Shown here: positions 59,520 through 64,000 of the stretch, piece after piece
Layout of the letters: each line of letters opens with the position of its first letter
How positions within the stretch are numbered: the first letter of the stretch is position 1
From: Pseudomonas sp. URMO17WK12:I2
GTDB taxonomy: Bacteria; Pseudomonadota; Gammaproteobacteria; Pseudomonadales; Pseudomonadaceae
Direction: 5' to 3'
Assembly (NCBI RefSeq): GCF_003253735.1
Contig: NZ_QKYW01000001.1
Coordinates: forward strand, 1,137,222 to 1,201,221
Length of the DNA: 64,000 bases
The notes under the pieces: generated by a model
Told to the model about the DNA's origin: nothing
What the model saw: only the letters and a program-made list of their open reading frames with translations
The model's database searches: none
Program-made: the position numbers and the translations under genes

Positions 59520-60802
59520 TGGCCCTCACCGTCTTCGTCTGCGTGCTGATGGCCGCCATCCTCATCGACGCCCCCATCGCCTACGCCCTGATTCTCTGTG
59601 GCGTTGCCCTGATGTGGCTGCTGGGGCTGTTCGATGGGCAGATCATCGCGCAGAACATCATCAACTCCGCCGGCAGCTTTCCCCTGCTGGCCATTCCGCT
59701 GTTCATCATCGCCGGTGAAGTGATGAACAGCGGTGGGTTGTCCAAGCGCATCATCAACCTGGCCATCGCCATGGTTGGCCACCTGCGTGGTGGCCTCGGT
59801 TACGTGACCATCTTTGCCGGCGTACTGCTGTCCAGCCTGTCCGGCTCGGCACTGGCCGACGCCGCCTCGCTGACCGCGCTGCTGCTGCCGATGATGGTCA
59901 TCGCCGGCTACAACAAGAACCGCTCCGGCGGCTTGATTGCCTCGGTTTCGGTGCTCGGCTCGATCATCCCGCCGAGCATCGGCTTCGTGGTGTTGGGCGT
60001 GGCTTCCGGCCTGTCGATCACCAAGCTGTTCCTCGCCGGCATCGCTCCGGGGCTGATGATCGCAGTAGCGCTGTGCGTGGCCTGGTGGCTGGTGTCGCGC
60101 CGCGACACCGACGTGCAGCTGAGCCCCAAGGCATCCGGCAAGGAGCGCACCAAGGCCTTCGTCGACAGCATCTGGGCGCTACTGCTGCCGGTGATCATCG
60201 TCGTCGGCCTGCGCTTCGGCGTGGTGACACCGACCGAAGCGGGCGCCGTGGCCAGCGTTTACGCGCTGCTGGTGTCCGCCCTGGTGTACCGCGAGCTGAA
60301 CCTCAAGGACCTCAACGCGCTGCTACTGCGTGCCGGCAAGACCACCGCGGCGGTGATGTTCCTGGTCGCGGCCGCGTCGATCCCGGCGTGGATGATCACC
60401 ATCGCCGACATTCCCGGGCAGATCATCGACCTGATCGCACCGGTGATGGACAACCCGAAGCTGCTGATCCTGGTGCTGATGCTGCTGATCCTGGTGATCT
60501 CCATGGTCATGGACCTGACGCCCACCGTGCTGCTGCTGGCGCCGATCCTGGTTCCGGTGGTGACGGCGGCGGACATCGACCCGATCTACTTCGGCGTGCT
60601 GTTCATGATCAATTGCTCCATCGGCCTGATCACCCCGCCGGTGGGTACGGTGCTCAACGTGGTCTGCGGCATCGGTCGAATGCGCTACGAGGCGCTGCTC
60701 AAGGGGACCTTCCCGTTCCTGATCGCCGAAATCATCGTGCTGTTCCTGCTCATCGCCTTCCCTGGGCTGGTCACCGTGCCGGCCGAATGGTTCGCCAAAT
60801 AA
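59519..60802 (+). CDS. TRAP transporter large membrane subunit (DctM), system 2
   Basis: 427 residues, about 12 transmembrane segments. Motifs: FPLLAIPLFIIAGEVMNSGGLSKR (about 57-80), SSLSGSALADAASL, GSIIPPSIGFVVLG and the second-half SIGLITPPVGTVLNVV (about 370-385). The start overlaps the DctQ stop. Only moderately like the DctM of system 1, so the two systems are not a recent tandem duplication. Confidence 0.94.
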   Translation: MALTVFVCVLMAAILIDAPIAYALILCGVALMWLLGLFDGQIIAQNIINSAGSFPLLAIPLFIIAGEVMNSGGLSKRIINLAIAMVGHLRGGLGYVTIFAGVLLSSLSGSALADAASLTALLLPMMVIAGYNKNRSGGLIASVSVLGSIIPPSIGFVVLGVASGLSITKLFLAGIAPGLMIAVALCVAWWLVSRRDTDVQLSPKASGKERTKAFVDSIWALLLPVIIVVGLRFGVVTPTEAGAVASVYALLVSALVYRELNLKDLNALLLRAGKTTAAVMFLVAAASIPAWMITIADIPGQIIDLIAPVMDNPKLLILVLMLLILVISMVMDLTPTVLLLAPILVPVVTAADIDPIYFGVLFMINCSIGLITPPVGTVLNVVCGIGRMRYEALLKGTFPFLIAEIIVLFLLIAFPGLVTVPAEWFAK

Positions 60803-60824
60803 CAACCACAACAAGGACTCCATA

Positions 60825-61823
60825 ATGAAGATGAAACTGACCGCACTCGCCGCCTTGCTGCTGGCCAGCAGTCTGAGCATCGCTGCCGAGTACAACTCGC
60901 ACACCATCAAGTTCGCCGCCACCAGCCCCAAGGGCACGCCGCCAGCCATCGGCATGGAGCTGTTCGCCAAGAAGGTCAGCGAGCGCAGCGGTGGCAAGAT
61001 CAAGGTACGCACCTTCCCCAACGGCGTACTCGGTGGCGATGTGCAGGTGCTGTCTTCGCTGCAGGGCGGAGTGATCGAGATGATGACCTGGAACGCCGGG
61101 CTGATGCTCAACCACGTCACCGACTTCGGCATTCTCGACTTCCCCTTCCTGTACACCGACACCGCCAAGGTCGACAGCATGCTCGATGGCGAAGTCGGCA
61201 AGATGCTCACCGACCAGCTACCCGAGCAGAATCTGATCGGCCTGGCGTTCTGGGAGTTGGGGGTGCGCAGCCTGACCAACAACAAACGCCCGGTCGCCAA
61301 GCTGGAAGACATCGCCGGTCTGAAGATCCGCGCCCAGCAATCGCCGCTGTTCCTCGAGGTGTGGTCGGCCCTGGGTGCCAACCCGACACCGCTGCCATTC
61401 ACCGAAGTGCACACGGCCCTGGAGACCGGCACGGTCGACGGCCAGGAAAACCCGGCCGCGCTGATCCTCGCCTCCAAGTTCAACGAGGTGCAGAAGTACC
61501 TCAGCCTCACCCATCACAACTACAACCCGCAGATCGTGCTGATCGGCAAAGGCTTCTGGGACACGCTCAACGATGACGAGAAGAAGCTGATCACCGAGGT
61601 GGCCATGGAGGTGCGCCTCGAGCAGCGGCAGATCTCCCGCGAGGCAGACAGCAAGGCCATTGCCGAGCTGGAGGCTTCCGGCATGCAGGTCAACGAACTG
61701 CCGGACGAGGAAGTCGCCCGCATCCAGGAAAAGATCCGCCCGGTCGTAGACAAGTACGCCGCCAAGATCAATCCCGACCTGGTGAAGAAGGTTTACGAGG
61801 CCATGGACGTCGCCCAGCCCTGA
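60825..61823 (+). CDS. TRAP transporter periplasmic binding protein (DctP), system 2
   Basis: 332 residues. The signal peptide ends near IAA (residue 20). Typical DctP motifs: HTIKFAATSPKGTPPAIGMELFAKKVSERSGG (about 25-56), the ligand-binding Arg in GLKIRAQQSP (about 165-174), and PLPFTEVHTALETGTVDGQENP (about 187-208). A strong candidate for binding a sugar acid or dicarboxylate; ligand unresolved. Ends the second TRAP operon. A REP palindrome lies in the following 273-bp gap. Confidence 0.94.
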   Translation: MKMKLTALAALLLASSLSIAAEYNSHTIKFAATSPKGTPPAIGMELFAKKVSERSGGKIKVRTFPNGVLGGDVQVLSSLQGGVIEMMTWNAGLMLNHVTDFGILDFPFLYTDTAKVDSMLDGEVGKMLTDQLPEQNLIGLAFWELGVRSLTNNKRPVAKLEDIAGLKIRAQQSPLFLEVWSALGANPTPLPFTEVHTALETGTVDGQENPAALILASKFNEVQKYLSLTHHNYNPQIVLIGKGFWDTLNDDEKKLITEVAMEVRLEQRQISREADSKAIAELEASGMQVNELPDEEVARIQEKIRPVVDKYAAKINPDLVKKVYEAMDVAQP

Positions 61824-61900
61824 GTACCTGCTCACGATCTTCCAACCCGGGTTCGTCGATTTTGGCAGCTAGGGGCGGGAGCTGACCGCAGATCGCCCCT

Positions 61901-61950
61901 TGTGGGAACGGGCCATGCCCGTGATTTCGCGGGCATGGCCCGCTCCCACA
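61901..61950. repeat. REP-like palindrome
   Basis: TGTGGGAACGGGCCATGCCC (61901-61920) is mirrored by the complementary arm to 61950 with a short loop GTGATTTCGC; the arms differ at two positions. This is a full Pseudomonas REP-type palindrome in the gap between DctP2 and the amidase gene, where it may act as a transcriptional or mRNA barrier. Confidence 0.8.
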
Positions 61951-62096
61951 GGTACTGCATCAATGGCTGCTTCTGCCTTGTAGCTGCCACGTCACGCACA
62001 CAAAGATCATGAACAGCCCCTAAGCACCGCAGCGTCGCTGCACGAACAAGCGCGCTCATTTACCCAGGCGCGCTCTGCCACCTATAGAGGAAATCC

Positions 62097-62900
62097 ATGA
62101 AAATTTCGGTCGCGCAAATCCACCCCGTTCCGGGCAACCCGACCCAGACCATCGAGAAAGTTGCCGAGCTCTCACGCCAGACAGCGCGCGAGGGCTCGCG
62201 CCTGATCGCCTTCCCGGAATGTCTGCTCACTGGCGGCTCGTTCGACAGCCGTGAAGACCTGGAGCGTGGCGCCATCGAGATCGAGGCGCTGGCCCCATTG
62301 CTGGCAGTCAGCGCACAGACCGGCATCTATATCATCACCGGCTTCTACGAACGCCGCCCGGGTGCCATCTTCAATACCGCCGCACTGATCGGCCCCGAAG
62401 GCATCGTCGGCCTGCACCGCAAGCGTCACCTGCCTTTCATGATCGGCGACCGTTTCACCGATACCCCGGATGAGTGGACGCCACCGGTATTCGATACCGA
62501 GATCGGTCGCATCGGCATGGCCATCTGTTATGAAATCCGCTTTCCGGAAGTGGTGCGCACCCTGGCCCTGGAAGGCGCCGACATCGTCGTGCTGCCGGCC
62601 GCCTGGCCGGAGCAGGCACGCATGCTGCCGGACATCTTCAGCACCGTGCGCGCAGCGGAGAACATCGTCTACTTCGTGGCGCCGAACCGTAACGATATGG
62701 ACGGCGGCATGCAGTTCATTGGCATGAGCCACATCATCGAACCGTCCGGCAAGACGCTGGTCCGCGCAGGTGCGGAAGATGGCGTGTTCACCGTCGAGAT
62801 CGACATCGAGAAGGCGCGCAACAAGTCGCTGATCCGCGAGCCCGGCGTATTCGAAGTGCACCCCTTCCGTGATCGCCTGCCCGATACCTATCGCATCTGA
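62097..62900 (+). CDS. Carbon-nitrogen hydrolase (nitrilase superfamily amidase)
   Basis: 267 residues. The catalytic triad is complete: Glu41 in FPECLLTG, Lys109 in LHRKRHLP and Cys144 in MAICYEIRFPE. The sequence is closest in pattern to the omega-amidase/N-carbamoyl-type branch, which hydrolyses amides of organic acids. It lies 273 bp after the second TRAP operon and 10 bp before an HpaI-type aldolase. The amide product therefore probably enters an aldol cleavage. Exact substrate unknown. ATG at 62097 with AGAGG upstream. Confidence 0.92.
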   Translation: MKISVAQIHPVPGNPTQTIEKVAELSRQTAREGSRLIAFPECLLTGGSFDSREDLERGAIEIEALAPLLAVSAQTGIYIITGFYERRPGAIFNTAALIGPEGIVGLHRKRHLPFMIGDRFTDTPDEWTPPVFDTEIGRIGMAICYEIRFPEVVRTLALEGADIVVLPAAWPEQARMLPDIFSTVRAAENIVYFVAPNRNDMDGGMQFIGMSHIIEPSGKTLVRAGAEDGVFTVEIDIEKARNKSLIREPGVFEVHPFRDRLPDTYRI

Positions 62901-62910
62901 GGGCGCCCCG

Positions 62911-63696
62911 ATGAGCAGCACACTGAAACAACTGATGGCGCGTGGCACCACCTTCGGCATGAACATCTACAGCACTGCTTCGATGCCCATCGAAGTGGCT
63001 GGCAACTGGGGCCTGGACTTCGTGTTCATCGACGCCGAGCACACCTCGCTGGGGGTCGACCGCGACATGGAAAAGCTGATCCTGGCGGCCAAATGTTCGA
63101 ATATCCATAGCCTGGTGCGGGTGCGCGGCACCCTTGACTGGGATATCCGCAAGGCCCTGGAAATGGGTGCTTCGGGGGTGATCATTCCGCAGGTGCACAA
63201 CGCCGAGCAGATGCGCAGCATCATCCGCAGCAGCAAGTTCCCACCGCTGGGCCGCCGTGGCGGTGACAGCTCGGTGCGCTCGGCCAACTACGCCGGGCCG
63301 AACTTCGACTGGGGCACTTATACCCAGGCCGAGAACGAGCGCACGGTGATCGTACCGATGGCGGAGAGCTACGAGTTCTTCGACAACATCGACGCGATCC
63401 TCGACGTCGAGGGTATCGACGCCGTGCACTTCGGCCCCGCCGACTATTCGCTGTCGCGCCAATTGCCAGTCGACTACCGCCTGGGCAATCCCGAAGTGCT
63501 GCAGCGCCTGGAACTGCTGATCGAAAAGTGCCATGTCCGCGGTATCCAGGTCATGGTGCCCTGCTTCCCGGCCGACGGCGAAACCGCCAAACGCCTGCTC
63601 GAGATGGGCAGCGATATGCTGCTGATGGGCAGCGACCTGTCCTGGCTCAACCAGGCTGGGCGCAGCATCGCCGCGGTGAGGGAACAGCTGCGGTAA
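62911..63696 (+). CDS. HpcH/HpaI class II aldolase
   Basis: 261 residues of the HpcH/HpaI family, metal-dependent pyruvate aldolases. Key features: FVFIDAEHTSLG (about 32-43) with the base His, VRVRG with the carboxylate Arg (about 69-73), Glu about 152 in PMAESYEFF and Asp about 178 in FGPADYSL as metal ligands, and DVEGIDAVHFGPADYS. The natural substrate is a 4-hydroxy-2-keto acid. The start is chosen at 62911. It follows the amidase by 10 bp; a terminator ends the operon. Confidence 0.93.
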   Translation: MSSTLKQLMARGTTFGMNIYSTASMPIEVAGNWGLDFVFIDAEHTSLGVDRDMEKLILAAKCSNIHSLVRVRGTLDWDIRKALEMGASGVIIPQVHNAEQMRSIIRSSKFPPLGRRGGDSSVRSANYAGPNFDWGTYTQAENERTVIVPMAESYEFFDNIDAILDVEGIDAVHFGPADYSLSRQLPVDYRLGNPEVLQRLELLIEKCHVRGIQVMVPCFPADGETAKRLLEMGSDMLLMGSDLSWLNQAGRSIAAVREQLR

Positions 63697-63719
63697 CCGG
63701 GAAGACGCCCCAACCAACG

Positions 63720-63744
63720 AAGCCCGCGCTATGCGGGCTTTTCC
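63720..63744 (+). terminator. Terminator after the aldolase gene
   Basis: Perfect 8-bp stem AAGCCCGC-GCTAT-GCGGGCTT followed by TTCC. Same stem as after tRNA-Arg. Confidence 0.9.
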
Positions 63745-63856
63745 GTTTCTGCAGACTGGGCCTGAGGAGCCCACTACCGAAGAGCCGAGCTGGAGAGTCT
63801 GCAGTCAGGTTAGACGCTGTATGTCCTGGGCATAGGCAGAGAATAGTCGGCTTCCC

Positions 63857-63935
63857 GGGTTACGCCTTCGGCTAACCCCCGGCTTACAACCGCCCCCTAA
63901 GCATCGTAGGGTGGAAGACGCTTCACCCTTCCACC
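63857..63935. repeat. Pair of small inverted repeats
   Basis: GGGTTACGCCTTCGGC followed by TAACCC (63857-63878) and GGTGGAAG...CTTCCACC (63910-63935). Both look like common Pseudomonas intergenic palindromes known to me from memory; the function is not known. Confidence 0.5.
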
Positions 63936-64000
63936 AGCACCTCTGCGACGGCAGAGCCTTTACGGCCGTTTCTCCCGTAGCCGGCGGTCGAGCGAGGCGA

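Larger units (their letters stand above)
63697..64000. other. Right end of the window, intergenic, no gene seen
   Basis: 304 bp to the window edge. It contains the aldolase terminator (63720-63744) and two small inverted repeats (63857-63935). I see no gene start or coding pattern in any frame; the next gene would be outside. Confidence 0.6.

Noticed and set aside
1..64000. CRISPR arrays, prophage and insertion sequences
   Set aside because: No regularly spaced repeats, transposase, integrase or phage structural genes were seen apart from the T6SS itself.

Overview
The window is a gene-dense, GC-rich bacterial chromosome segment. Gene content, protein sequences and gene order point to Pseudomonas. 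The type VI secretion cluster has the gene order of the P. aeruginosa HSI-I locus, including the accessory genes tagH (fha) and tagJ. Behind it lie an HAD phosphatase, an aminopeptidase lipoprotein, osmC and a DUF1161 gene, as in that part of the P. aeruginosa chromosome. The species cannot be fixed by eye; a P. mendocina/P. oleovorans-like lineage is a guess.

Region 1 (1-21348) is an almost complete T6SS built as two divergent operons. Leftward: tagH-tssJ-tssK-tssL-tssM, with tssM cut by the window edge (membrane complex, baseplate adaptor and FHA scaffold). Rightward: tssA-tssB-tssC-hcp-tagJ-tssE-tssF-tssG-clpV-vgrG (sheath, tube, baseplate, recycling ATPase and spike). The post-translational regulators usual for this type (PpkA, PppA, TagF) would lie beyond the left edge. 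Downstream of vgrG are three translationally coupled genes of unknown function (21520-23224), a convergent ankyrin-repeat gene and a cbrC gene. This is the best place in the window for an undescribed T6SS cargo, accessory or immunity module.

Region 2 (24.9-31.4 kb) holds housekeeping and stress genes: two unknown membrane proteins, an HAD phosphatase, two DUF1161 proteins, a zinc aminopeptidase lipoprotein, a small lipoprotein, OsmC peroxidase, a luciferase-like monooxygenase and dodecin.

Region 3 (31.6-40.6 kb): an iron-responsive cell-surface signalling set (ECF sigma factor, FecR-like regulator, TonB-dependent receptor with a signalling domain and an upstream Fur-box-like site); the taurine uptake and desulfonation operon tauABCD on the minus strand, with an attenuator-like terminator after tauA; and a SUKH/SMI1-KNR4 gene.

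Region 4 (40.8-51.6 kb): a purine (xanthine/urate) permease, then polyamine/GABA catabolism on the minus strand (glutamylpolyamine synthetase and oxidase, gabD, gabT) interspersed with a chemoreceptor and an FAD-dependent oxidoreductase. A 174-bp palindromic repeat element sits between the chemoreceptor and the oxidoreductase.

Region 5 (52-64 kb): tRNA-Arg(CCG), a DUF1206 membrane protein, and then a catabolic cluster. The cluster has a LysR regulator divergent from an RraA-family protein, two complete TRAP transporters, a nitrilase-superfamily amidase and an HpcH/HpaI aldolase. The second TRAP operon starts with a 40-codon ORF overlapping the DctQ start by 4 bp. The substrate is unknown; the gene set suggests an organic acid or its amide cleaved to a pyruvate-type product.
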